Below the pieces are notes generated by a model. The model was not told the DNA's origin, ran no database searches, and was given only the letters and a program-made list of their open reading frames with translations. Both the position numbers and the translations under genes were made by a program. This document shows, one piece after another, positions 48,956-59,536 of a DNA stretch of 64,000 nt. The DNA comes from Setoptus koraiensis (lineage: Eukaryota; Arthropoda): positions 7,254,001 through 7,318,000 of the forward strand of contig CM106586.1 of assembly GCA_048013815.1 (NCBI GenBank). The letters run 5' to 3'. Within the stretch, counting starts at the first letter, position 1, and the number at the start of each line of letters is the position of its first letter.

Positions 48956-51342
48956 TTAGCGTCGGTCGTCCTCATCGCCGCTTGAATTTGAGCCGTTAGG
49001 AATGCCCCCGATCATAACGTATTCCGGTTGCGACGTTGTGGTGCTGGTGGGCACCGATGGTGGCGACATGGTTGTGGTTGTGGAGGTGGGCCTCAGTGGT
49101 TGCTGTTGTTGCTGCTGCTGGCGGTCATTGCTGATGCCGTTCAGGCCGTTGTTGTTTGTGCCCTGGTGTTGTTGTGCACCACCAACTTCTCGGCCATCTT
49201 GGCCGAAGCCGGAAGCGGCGCCGCGCCCTCTAGAGGCGCTACCAACCAGATTGTGTTGGTTGCCTGTACTACTGTGGGCTCCGATGACTCGCTCGCCCAG
49301 CGCCGGTGACATACGATGATGCGTGGGCGTTGTCGGGTTGTGATAGGTTGTGGGCGACAGTGCCGACGAGGCCAGCATGTCGCGAGTTGACGATGGCGCT
49401 AGAGATGACGACGACGACGACCAAAATGACATTGATGGATCTAGTGAGGATTGAGTCGAGGGGTTAGATGCGTACACATCAACAGAGTAGTCAACTTCGG
49501 TATTGTCGGGGTAGTCTAGTTTTGGGGTTATTTGGGAGCATTATTTTGGGAGCATTGTTTGCAGCGAGATTTGCAACAAAGGGCAATCGCGAAGTTAGGG
49601 GGGTTTGCCGGAAATTTGTGGCGGGTAGCAGGTAGCAAAAATGGGGTGGGGGGAGGGGCAATTTGTGTGAGAGGCAACAAATAGAGGGGACAAACAGAAG
49701 AGAGTCAAGTGCAATTGTATACGGGTGGTTAGTGTAGCGGTGCCCAGATGGAGAGAAGGGGGAATGAAGTTGTGAGTGTTAGGATATGTGCTGCTTCATG
49801 GGTCTATTCAGTCAGAGGGTGGGGGACAGGGTATTTGAGGGTACTGTCTATCGTATTAAGTCATTGGGGGGGGGGAGGGGGCACCACTGCTGTGAGTGCA
49901 AGTGATATAGCTTGAGAGGGGGGGGCGCGTCACCCGGGTTGAGCATGCTGCAACAGGTGCAACACGGGGGGTGCGAGAGACAATTTTCACCCTGTCTGAC
50001 AGAGAATTTTCGCTGTATCACTGAGATGTTTGGGGGAGCTCGGAAGCAAGAGCAATAGCAGCAGCAGCAGCAGCAGTGATGGTGCCATGCTCAGGGAGAG
50101 GGCTCATTTCTGACAAACGCAGCCAGCGGCGAAGCTGGGACCCCGATTATTGTTATTATTATTACCTCCGTAGCCGCCGTAGCCGCCGCGACCGTATCCG
50201 CCGTATCCGCCTTGGTAGCCGTATCCGCCGCGACCGTATCCGCTTTGGTATCCGCCGCCGTAGCCGCCGTAACCGCCGCCGTAACCGCCTTGGTATCCGT
50301 AGTTTCCGCGGTGGTGGTGGTGACCTATTGCGAGTCAAAGAGCGAGTTTGGGGGCGCCAGTGAGCAATTTGCACACGTCGCCGATTATTATGCAATTATT
50401 ATAAGATTATTATACAATTATTATGCCCAATAAATGAAAAAAAAAAGAAACGAGCATATGAGTATGAGAAGCGATCGGGTATCAACTCACGTCCGTAGCC
50501 TCCTCCTCCGTAGTATTGGGCGTGGGCCAGGTTAGCCAGGGCCACAACCACCACGACGGCCAACAGTAGGGCGATGATCTGGATGTGCATTTGCGGACAA
50601 AGTAATCAAAGTAAAATGATTTAATTTAGTTAATTGATACTGATTGATCGGCTGAACTGAACTGATTGGCTAACTGGCGATGCTTACTCTTGATTGAGAA
50701 GACATTTTGCTGATTGTTGTTGTTTTGTTTGTGCTTGAGCGTTCGATGTTGTTGCGATTTGTGGTTGCTGCGACTGTGGTTGCTGTGGTTTGTTGTTGAT
50801 GTGGTTGTTGTTGATGTGGTTGTGTTGATGTGAGGATCAAATTTGAATGGTGCTCTCCGCTGGCGTGGTCGCCCTTTATATAGTGGTGGCGGGCAAGCGT
50901 CAACTTGTTGTTTTTATCACCTGTTCGCTGTAGATCAGCCGGTTGGATCGACAACAAGTTGTAAATTGCCCCTCTTTCCCCTATATTTTGGAGCGACGGC
51001 AACTAGCAGCAAATTATTGCTGCTGCTGCTGCTGTTGTCGCTGTTGCTGTTGCAAATTAAAGTTTGCATCAATGTTGTTGTTGCCGAGGGCGTGCTCTCG
51101 AGCAACGCGGTACAACAACGCTGCCATCGAGAGCACGCTGATGAGAGAGCAGTAGACAACCTGTTGTGAGCTTGGCAAGCTTGTCGTGTTGCGCTGCGTT
51201 TATTCCGAATCATTGACCATGAATTTGTCTTGTGCTCAAACCACTACGACAAGTGAGAAATCCCCGACTACTCACCTGTCGTCGTTAATAGGTCCACGTT
51301 TATGTGACGATTGTCGTTGACGTCCGGGGAATTCTCCTCCAT
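48956..51342 (-). CDS. Unidentified gene, possible two-exon model
   Basis: I do not recognise this gene. A first exon (51342-51276) would start MEENSPDVNDNRHINVDLL and end at a strong ACAG|GTGAGT donor in phase 1. A terminal exon ends at 48956 and encodes a Ser/Thr/Gln/Asn-rich tail with PEYVMIGGIPNGSNSSGDED just before the final DRR and stop. Two acceptors fit the phase. One at 49441 is preceded by a good CTAAC branch-like site and pyrimidines and gives 183 residues. The other at 49516 is weak but adds DYPDNTEVDYSVDVYASN and gives 208 residues. A polyglutamine run of seven and an acidic end are visible; no domain or membrane segment is. The proposed intron contains the Gly/Tyr-rich peptide gene on the same strand. 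The two exons could instead belong to different transcripts, or further exons could lie between them. Confidence 0.35.
49516..50103. other. G-rich noncoding stretch
   Basis: G runs (GGGGGGGGG near 49867 and 49918) and purine-rich DNA lie between the terminal exon of the unidentified gene and the Gly/Tyr-rich gene. No frame of interest is present. Confidence 0.5.
50104..50705 (-). CDS. Small secreted Gly/Tyr-rich peptide (cuticle or defence type), three exons
   Basis: The exons 50705-50688, 50578-50491 and 50324-50104 give 108 residues. The first exon is just MSSQSR, ending at GTAAGC. The second, after a CATCCAG acceptor, encodes a hydrophobic signal peptide core (IIALLLAVVVVVALANLAHA) followed by QYYGGGGYG. 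The third adds RHHHHRGNYGYQ, then GGY/GGYGR repeats, and ends in GGNNNNNRG and a short tail with two cysteines (GCVCQK). Phases agree at both junctions. A first intron that interrupts the signal peptide after a few codons is common in arthropod cuticle-type genes. An alternative is translation from the Met at 50590 (MHIQ...), giving 106 residues without the first exon. A TATA box lies upstream. Gly/Tyr-rich secreted peptides occur in cuticle, glue and antimicrobial families, and the sequence alone cannot choose between them. Confidence 0.75.
50874..50882 (-). promoter_or_regulatory. TATA box of the Gly/Tyr-rich peptide gene
   Basis: The minus strand reads TATATAAAG here, about 170 bases before the MSSQSR start codon. 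Initiation some 25-30 bases downstream would give a 5'UTR of roughly 140 nt, rich in CAACCACAT-type repeats and ending in the favourable context AAAATG. Confidence 0.5.
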
Positions 51343-52822
51343 TTTGCTGTGCCGCTGTCTCGCTGGCTGGCTGGCTGGCTGGAATTGTTAATTAATCACC
51401 GCGTCGAAAATCTAGAGTCAAGATTGATCGCCAGCCGATGTGATGTGAATAGGCGGACCCCTCGCCATTTACGCAACTATTTTTGTTTTTGTTTGTGTCT
51501 GTTCTTTTTCTTTTGTATACTTTTTCAATCTGATCACTCAAGTAGAAAAGTGACAAAACACGACAAGCGAAATAAGGATGTCTCGCTGCGAAACAAAGCA
51601 AGCCTAACGCTCTCTCAAATGCCGACACTCACAATCTCTCTCTGCAATCCGCATTCGATAATGCGAGGCCCATTATCGAATTATCGATACGATTAATCAA
51701 GTTCATTAGCGACAATTTGAGCGGATGAATTTTTCGCGATACCAACCAATCTCAGCCAATTCTCTCAAATATCTGTAAAATCTTTTATAAAATGTGGCGC
51801 CGACGCCATGCAAAAATGAGCAACAACGAAGCGGATAAACCGGAACAGCAGCCAGCATTATCGCTTGTTCATGTCAGCCGGCTTAGGTACGCTCGCAGCT
51901 GATGCTCACCTGTCGTCGGTCACAAGCCAGTGATTTACTTTTGTGACACTATTACAAAATCTGTTAATGCTATAGTAAGTTGGCCACTACGCCGATTATA
52001 TCGATACATTACAGCAGGTTACAACAGCAAATGTACGCGAACAGTGCGTGTATCCACCTATTATCATGGGCGCCACAATGTGTTTGTTTTGCACGTAACA
52101 GCCTGTCTATTGAATAGACTCAAATGCTTTTTGCAATAAATTCGCCACACTCACCTGAGAAAACCTGACGAGCAATAACGCGTACGAGTTCTCGCGACGA
52201 CTAACCCGCCGCCAGCCAGCAACTTGCAGTGCCACTCTTGCCAGCAACGAGAGTGCTTGTTGATTATCGCAAGGGCATACGATTATTCTAATTTCCGCTT
52301 CTTCCCCACTCGCTCGCTGATTTTATTGCCGACTGACTGCGTTATTTTGAGCGACAAAAACAAATTGATGTTGTTGTTGTTTATCTCATTCATCATTTAT
52401 CAATCTGTCCCTCGCTTGTTGTGTGACACTACAAGATAACGATATCAGTGCCACAACAGCGCTTTATCGCTCCATTCGCGCTGCCATTTGCATTAAATAC
52501 AACCTCAGATCAGACGTGCTCAGCAAAACGTGTTGTTTGCTACCGTCTACGTACACGGGCAAACCCACGTTGCGGCGACGACGACGAATACAAAATGGCA
52601 GCCAGTTATAGTTATTGGCTTTGTTCGAGACACTTGATCACTCCTCAATCACCATGGTGATGATATCCTCGACATCACATAGCTGTCTGGCGTTTTTTCC
52701 GTTTCCGACACGGCGTTTTTCCCCAGCCTATCTCTGGCTGTTGTTCTCTTCTGACCCATTGTGCGTCGGGAAAAACCGTCTTGCCAACCGTGAACAATAC
52801 GCGCGTATGTACAATTTCGGGA

Positions 52823-52867
52823 ATTACGTTTGCACTAACGACTTGGCTCCGTTGGTGCAAACGTAAT
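52823..52867. repeat. Hairpin with 18-bp arms
   Basis: ATTACGTTTGCACTAACG (52823-52840) and CGTTGGTGCAAACGTAAT (52850-52867) are reverse complements at 17 of 18 positions, separated by 9 bases. Confidence 0.9.
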
Positions 52868-53406
52868 CGTTGGTTGCTGGAAAACACTAAAGTGCGATTT
52901 GCCAACCATTATCAACCATTATCACAAGTGAATGAGCCACTAACGTTCATGCGGGAATCTCCTCATGTGGCAAGATACTAATTCGAGCCCTATGCTCGAA
53001 ATCAATTTCGAATTCGAATTTGATGAATTAATTGCGTGATTCTCTCTTTGTTTGTCGTCCAAGTTTTCGTTGGCCCGGCAACAGCAACAATAGACGACGA
53101 AGAGCACCTGTTATAGATGAAACTCAAATGATAATTGTTGAAAATATGCACATTCATAATAGAACCAACATGAACATCAAGGCTACACACATAAGTTGGT
53201 CGCTCTTCCGAGGAAATAGCACAAAATAGAAATTTGCCACCATTCGAAGGTGCGTCGAACACTGGCGATGAAAACAGGTTATGCAATTGCATATGCTTCG
53301 AAAATTGAAGATTTAGTCGCTGAATGTCCCGCTGAATGTAAGTGCCATTGCTGATTCACTTCAGCTTTGGGCCAACTTTTGCTGCGAGTGGAAAGGGATT
53401 CCTCAT

Positions 53407-53476
53407 CATTCATTCATTCATTCATTCATTCATTCATTCATTCATTCATTCGTTCGTTCGTTCGTTCGTTCGTTCG
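53407..53476. repeat. Compound CATT/CGTT microsatellite
   Basis: Eleven CATT copies pass directly into about six CGTT copies. A single substitution was spread by slippage. Confidence 0.95.
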
Positions 53477-53754
53477 GTGGTGATGGCGAAAATTGTAGAA
53501 ACACACAATCAATAATCAACATGCTGATGATGATGATACAACGACCCCTGAGAACTTACATTTTTCAAGGTCACAAACAAACTTGCATTATATCTAACGA
53601 AGATAAATTTCAAAAGTCCGAGCATCCTCCAACTACAGCCTGGCGATAATGTACCACGGTGGAAATGAAATCGAGAATTGTCGGAAGAACTTGTTTTAGT
53701 TGTTGCTATGTTCGAAACTGGACAAGGTCCGGTCGATCTTACGGAACTTATTAC

Positions 53755-53787
53755 TTGTGATATCTAATCCATGATTAGATATCACAA
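53755..53787. repeat. Perfect hairpin, 15-bp arms
   Basis: TTGTGATATCTAATC, a 3-base CAT loop, then the exact reverse complement. Confidence 0.95.
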
Positions 53788-54141
53788 ATGGTTGCAAAGA
53801 GATATCGCCTTTTGATTAATTTTTTTCTTAGTCAACTCTGAGCCCTACCCTCAATTGCTGCCCTAGGCTGTGTGACATTTTACTCAGAGTACTCGACCAG
53901 GAAAAAACTTCAGTATTCGTAGTACCGTGAGGTCAAGCGTCGAATTAAATTTTTATTATCATTATTATTATTAGTGTTATTATTGTACGCTATTATTATT
54001 ATTATTATTATTTTACACTGAACGCTAAATTAGATTAATAAATCTCTGGCTCTATACACAATCTTTCGCGATCCTTTCAAAGAAAGTTGCGAAAGAATTA
54101 TCAATATAGTAATAAATTGTTGCAAATTTTTTGTTTCTTCA

Positions 54142-54147
54142 TTTATT
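54142..54147 (-). terminator. Polyadenylation signal of the polybromo-like gene
   Basis: AATAAA on the minus strand (plus-strand TTTATT), about 120 bases past the stop codon, in an AT-rich 3' flank. Confidence 0.45.
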
Positions 54148-54268
54148 ATTAAATATTCATATCATCATGATTGGTCCAACAACTGCGAATTGGGTATAAA
54201 TGCATAGGCTCATTTGTTGGTTTGTTTGTTTGTTTGCACTTGTTGAAAGAAAATCAAATCTGACGATA

Positions 54269-56236
54269 TCAATATTCGAGGTCGCAATCATTTGCAATGT
54301 TTAACGCATCTTTTAGCATATAGTCTCTCAGAGCCCATAAGGCGGCTGCTGTTGATTCATGTTTACCAATACCATTGGCCAATGTTTTTGCTGAGAAATG
54401 TTCTTCGCTAACATGTTCGCTTGTGCTCTTCATTTGTTTGACTTTTTGCCATTTTGACACATGTAAACAATCCGGCCTCAATTGTTCAATGTAATTCTTA
54501 AATGTTTCCGAATATACTAAACGTTTCTTTGGTGGTGGGGCAACAAATCTAAGCGTCGGCGGATTTGTTTGTATGCCAACACTTTGCGTTGTTGGTTTCA
54601 GATGATGATGATGCTGTTGTTGTTGAAATGCTTGTGTCTGTCCTGGCATCATGTGAATATTATGATGATGATGACCTTGCTGCTGAGCGTGCGATTGTGG
54701 TGTCATTGAACTACTACCTAATTGAGTGCTTAAACCATGATGATGATTACTATTGGATTGCAAACAATCTAAGCTCGATTGATGAGATTGAGAAGAATTT
54801 GGTGTGAGGCCGGACATTGAGGTGTCGTTGGGTCCCCCTAAAGAGTTGTTATGATTCAATCCGTGTTGGCGCAATTGTTCCTTGGCCAATTGTGCTGCTT
54901 TTCTCTTGCTTAATTTAGGCGTTTGGACAGGATTTGGATCGATAGTGATACCGTTCAGTTCTCTTTCGGCCGCGTCCGCCTGGGCCTTCTCTCTAACTTT
55001 GGCATTGTGTGCCAGTGCTCGTTGTTCGTATTTAGATTTAATTTCATGCGGCAACATCTTCCATTCGGTGCCCACTAGACGGCTAATGTCACCAAAGCTC
55101 TGATCGGGATTCTTATCAATGACACGTTTTCTAATTTCGCTAGCATAAATAATGTAGCCAGTTAACAATTGTCGTTTAGGCGCATCACTATTTCTATGAC
55201 GCCTGCCAGGCGTATGATTGTGTGGAGTGGGCGTAGCGGGCGTTGTATCGGAGGTTGACATGTTAGAGGTTTCTTTCGGTGTTATGGCTGCATGATGATG
55301 GTTGTTGTTTTGGTGGTTTTGATTACTATTGTTGGTACTACTATTATTAATGCCATTTAACGATAGTAAGGCGGCACTATTCAATTGACTATTCAACGTG
55401 GAACTGGTATTGGAGCCATCGAAGGACATATTACTATCCTGGTGTATTAAGGTGGCAGAGGGGTCCAGAGATGAGGCTAATCGTGGCGATGGTAGTGACG
55501 ATGGCGTAGTTGTAATGTGTGCTGTATTGGTAGTTGTATTGATGGTGGTGGTGCTGTTGTTGTTGTTGTTGGTGGTGTTGGTTGAGGCGGCTACGGTATT
55601 GATTGATTTGCCATTTTGTAATTGCTGAGAGCCAGAGGTTAGCTGGTGGCCGCTACGATGGCTGTTGTTGTGTTGCTGCTGATGGCTGTTGTGGTGGTAA
55701 GTTAAATTATGTTGTTGGTTGTTGTGCAACTGTAAATGGTTGTTATTGTTATTATGATGGCTGTTGTTGTGGTTTAGGTGGTGGTGATGATGATGATGGT
55801 CGAGTAGTTGTTGTTCGGCCATGGCCGACTCCTGGGCCCTTTCGAACATTTTCCATCGTTTGTTGAGTACGGACTCTAGCGTAACGGCGTCGTTGTATAT
55901 CTGTGATCCGTCCTCATTGTAAGATTTACAATTGTTGAACATTAATTTAAAATCGTCCATAAGCGCCTCCTCGTTTGGGTATTTGTTTTTCTCCAGTTTG
56001 TCGTGTATGGTGTTCATGGCAATGGGCACCTTTATGAATTCATAATAATCGGGATAGTCCTTCCTAGAGGGCAACGACATGAACAGCGATATGAGCGCCC
56101 TGCCCGTGCCCTCCTCCTTGTACTCTATGAGTGTCTCATATAGAGCCTTCATGGTTGTGTTGTCCGTGTGAACGGTCATTGTCGACGATTGTCTAAGCGC
56201 CGCCGCCTGATTGATGGCAGCCCTGGGAGTCCTCAT
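54269..56236 (-). CDS. Short polybromo-like protein: one bromodomain, HMG box, conserved C-terminus
   Basis: An intronless frame of 655 residues from MRTPRAAINQ; the open frame continues 24 codons upstream without an ATG. Polybromo/PBRM1 is the PBAF-specific subunit of SWI/SNF remodellers and reads acetylated histones in the nucleus. The bromodomain (about residues 28-132) contains RKDYPDYYEFIKVPI and the acetyl-lysine-pocket region NNCKSYNEDGSQIYNDA. A His/Asn/Gln-rich linker follows, then an HMG box (about 350-425) with GYIIYASEIRKRV and SFGDISRLVGTEW. The last 90 or so residues (FVAPPPKKRLVYSETF, SKWQ, ALWALRDYMLKDALNI) match the known polybromo C-terminal block. Canonical polybromo has six bromodomains and two BAH domains. 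Here five bromodomains and both BAH domains are absent, so this is a reduced paralogue or retrogene. Upstream exons encoding more bromodomains cannot be excluded, but I see no good acceptor before the start. Confidence 0.85.
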   Translation of the reverse strand: MRTPRAAINQAAALRQSSTMTVHTDNTTMKALYETLIEYKEEGTGRALISLFMSLPSRKDYPDYYEFIKVPIAMNTIHDKLEKNKYPNEEALMDDFKLMFNNCKSYNEDGSQIYNDAVTLESVLNKRWKMFERAQESAMAEQQLLDHHHHHHHLNHNNSHHNNNNNHLQLHNNQQHNLTYHHNSHQQQHNNSHRSGHQLTSGSQQLQNGKSINTVAASTNTTNNNNNSTTTINTTTNTAHITTTPSSLPSPRLASSLDPSATLIHQDSNMSFDGSNTSSTLNSQLNSAALLSLNGINNSSTNNSNQNHQNNNHHHAAITPKETSNMSTSDTTPATPTPHNHTPGRRHRNSDAPKRQLLTGYIIYASEIRKRVIDKNPDQSFGDISRLVGTEWKMLPHEIKSKYEQRALAHNAKVREKAQADAAERELNGITIDPNPVQTPKLSKRKAAQLAKEQLRQHGLNHNNSLGGPNDTSMSGLTPNSSQSHQSSLDCLQSNSNHHHGLSTQLGSSSMTPQSHAQQQGHHHHNIHMMPGQTQAFQQQQHHHHLKPTTQSVGIQTNPPTLRFVAPPPKKRLVYSETFKNYIEQLRPDCLHVSKWQKVKQMKSTSEHVSEEHFSAKTLANGIGKHESTAAALWALRDYMLKDALNIANDCDLEY

Positions 56237-56684
56237 GGTGTGGGTGCCGCTGTCGCCGCTCGCTTGCCGCTGTCGTGTTTGCTGGGCTCGGAACCACAAC
56301 TCGACCACAACTCAACCACAGCTCAACCACCAATCAACCACAGCTCAACCACTGCAACCTGCTGCTGCTTAAATGATGCTGCTGCTTAGATGATGCTTAG
56401 ATGATGCTGCTGCTTAGATGATGCTTAGATGATGCTGCCGCTGTTGTTGGCGCCCGTCGGTCCGTGTGCCCGTGTCCGCGTTTGTGATAACCAGCAAATG
56501 TGCGTGTGTTCCAGTTTCCAGTGGCCGCCGCCGCCGCTCCAAGTGATGCTGCTGCTCAGTGCCGCCGAGCTTGAGAATTGGCGAAGAAAGTGGATTATCA
56601 CCACTGTGTGTTTATATCTCTGTTTATATCTGTCGAGCCGTCCGTCCGTCCGTTCGTCCACCGCCTTGCCCTGTGCCAGCGAGC

Positions 56685-56718
<34 letters not shown>

Positions 56719-56879
56719 TATCGATTGTTGTATTCGGAGTGTGAATATCCAGTCGCCGTATTGTGTGTGCTCTGCTGTGTGCTGGCTCCAAATTAATATT
56801 ATTACATATGTGTATAATTATAATTAATATTATTATTTATTTCTCGTTAAATAGAGCGCACTACCATATGATGTGTGTG

Positions 56880-56922
<43 letters not shown>

Positions 56923-58089
56923 AGAACGTTGTGCTGTGTAGCGTACAACAATTTGAATATAAATATACATGTATGAATATACAGAAATGTCTATCGTTGC
57001 CACTGCTGCTGCTGCTGGCTCTCCGTCCAACAGCTCACAGCGCACACACACACACACACACCAATCACGCTAGTTGGAGGCGCAAACACACACACACACA
57101 ATGCTGCTGCAGAGCAACAGAATTATCATTGCATCTGCAACACAACGCACACACCGTTCCCGCCTGCACAGCGCGCGCTCTGTGCGGCGCACACTCACCA
57201 CTACTACTGCTAGTACTAATAATCGCTACTACTGCTACCAGCTAGCATAATACTCGCTAGTGCAGGGCGTGCGCCGTCGGCGCATGCCAATCGGTAGCTC
57301 GCAAACGCTCGGCCAGGGGGCGCGCTGCTCGATGCCAGTTGCCGCTGGCCTGCTTGTTGGCGTTCGCGCAGCGTCGAGCACAACGCCCGCCAAGTGCAAT
57401 CAACACGAAACAACATTCACCGACAGCAGTCATCGTTCGGCTGCCCGCCAGCCGTGCCGACGCCAGCGCCTCTCACAGACGCTCCTGAAAATAGGCGAAC
57501 ACAAACAGACATCCGCCAGCGGGCAAAGCGCAATTATCAAGCTGTCGTGTGCATAATACAACAATCGCCTCACACGGCGCGACAAACGCAGGTAACATGA
57601 GCCAGCCAACTTTCACTCGGACAGTCTCACTGGGCAGCCCCATCTTACCCGATTATGCTGTGTGCGACCCCCAACAACAAACCAGCAATCAGAGACAGAG
57701 ATGGACGCCGTTAGAATCGAGCGCAATCAAACGTCCAGTGGCTCGTTTCGCGCCATTCCGCCAAAATTCACCCTGCACGGGAAAACGGCAAGAAAAGGAC
57801 CATTTCGGAGCTGGCAAAAATCTTCATTGCAGCACCGGCTAACCATCACTCTCGAACAGATTGGACAGAATCGTCGGGGATTGAAGAGAGATCGATTTGG
57901 GGCGACGCTGGTCGCAATTAGTCGGTGATTCGCAACTTACAAAGCTGTGATGCGCAGTTTACAAGTGCGCAACAATAACCAATAAAAACCGTTTTGGCAC
58001 GCTTTTCAACTAATCTCGTATTGTGTGGCACAGGCTGTGTGCTACACAATACGCTGTACTCACAGCAAGCACACACAAGCCTAGTGAGT

Positions 58090-58124
<35 letters not shown>

Positions 58125-59536
58125 TGTTCCGGAATACACAGTGTTGGCGCTCTGTTGTGAACAATGAATGAGAGCTCATTCAGTCGCACTGTTGGCTCTG
58201 CGCTCAAGCGGGTGACACCCACAAAGCCGACTGGAGTGCCAAAGAATTTGGCCGGCAGGCGGCACGCAGGTTGTGCAATGCAAGCGCACAGTGACACCAA
58301 GAGCGCGCCAAATTGATAGACAAGTGAGCGTTGCTGGCATAGTGAAAGTGTTGCTAATTTGACGCCACACAGCACGCCCCTATCGCACATTCACTTTGAG
58401 CCGATTATGTTGCGAGCTACGCATCGGAAAACAGGTGAATTCCAGGCTATTGTTGTTAACATTGGTTAATTAACGCACTCATTAATTAGCTACATCCAAC
58501 GAACAAAGTTGTAAACGGCAACTATAGTGATAATTGCAATAATTTATACTCTCGCAATCGCGTCAGCCATTTGCCAACTGGCTGCCGTCGTCCAATAGCC
58601 AGCCTGTTCATCATTGATGCTCTTACAATCCGCTTTGCAGATATCCGCTCGTGCTCGGGCTTCCCAACAACGAATATCCGCCGAAGCAACCATGTCAGAC
58701 AGTGGAACTATACAGAATAATGCAGCAACTGGCCTGCACGACGAGCCCATGTAACCCGCAATCGTCCGAACCGTCGTATTGCCTCATTATTCATACGAGA
58801 CATTATTCATACGAGACATTATTCATGACGGACGTAATTCTGTGGCGAGAATCAGATACCGAGAAAGAATCACCCGCTGAGAATGCGCGAACAGTGTACT
58901 AGTTGATCATTGGTCGTTTATTTAACTAATTATATAGTAGTGTGTTGAGACAAAAAGAATACTGTTTTCTACCCAATCATTGAATCATTTTCTCATTGAG
59001 TAAAGTGTCTAAGAGGTGCGAGTAAGTGGTTGCAGCTTGCTGATTCTAATCTAATATATTATTATCAATAATAAAATAGATTATATATGGTGACTGACTT
59101 ATTACAGATGTGTGCGTGTTGGATGTTGCGGAATCATCAGTGTTACAGATAGTGCCAAGGGGAATATTGGTCCATGTTGCAGTTGAGATAAATCAAATGT
59201 GGCTGTTGTTGTTTGTGGCTGTCCTCGCTTCGTTGTTTACAATATTTTAATAGTTGCAGTAGTAGTAGTAGTAGTTGTAGTGGTCAAATCAAATTATCAA
59301 AATTATTGAGATTGGGAAAAAACAATGGTCACACAGTTAGTTATGTGTGTGTATATAGTTTGTATTCTTTAATTGACCATTGTCTTGGTTGCGGCTGGTT
59401 ATTGTATAATAATGTCACGTGTATTGTGTATTGTAAAGCTCAAGCGATCTAATCTGAATTTTGATCTGCGATCATTATGTGAGACACGGACATACAAACA
59501 TTACATACAGCTAGTGGTCGTGGTCATCATAATCAA
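56237..59536. other. Upstream region of the polybromo-like gene and 3' flank of the giant gene
   Basis: GT/CA microsatellites and a CpG-rich patch (about 57250-57400). A minus-strand donor-like GTG|GTGAGT near 57195 and an acceptor-like TTCTCAAG near 56573 could define a 5'UTR intron of the polybromo-like gene. No protein-coding frame is convincing. Confidence 0.4.
56872..56920. repeat. (GT)n microsatellite
   Basis: A GT run of about 48 bp with one GC. Related GT/CA runs lie at 56685-56709, 57043-57061 and 58094-58121. Confidence 0.9.

Larger units (their letters stand above)
51343..54141. other. Noncoding region with hairpins and microsatellites
   Basis: No supportable coding frame. It holds two further minus-strand CAG|GTGAG donor-like sites (exon ends at 51910 and 52155), two hairpins, a CATT/CGTT compound microsatellite and ATT repeats. 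Confidence 0.5.

Noticed and set aside
56237-56308. 24-codon upstream extension of the polybromo-like frame
   Set aside because: It begins at GTG rather than ATG, and the first ATG at 56236 is in a fair context.
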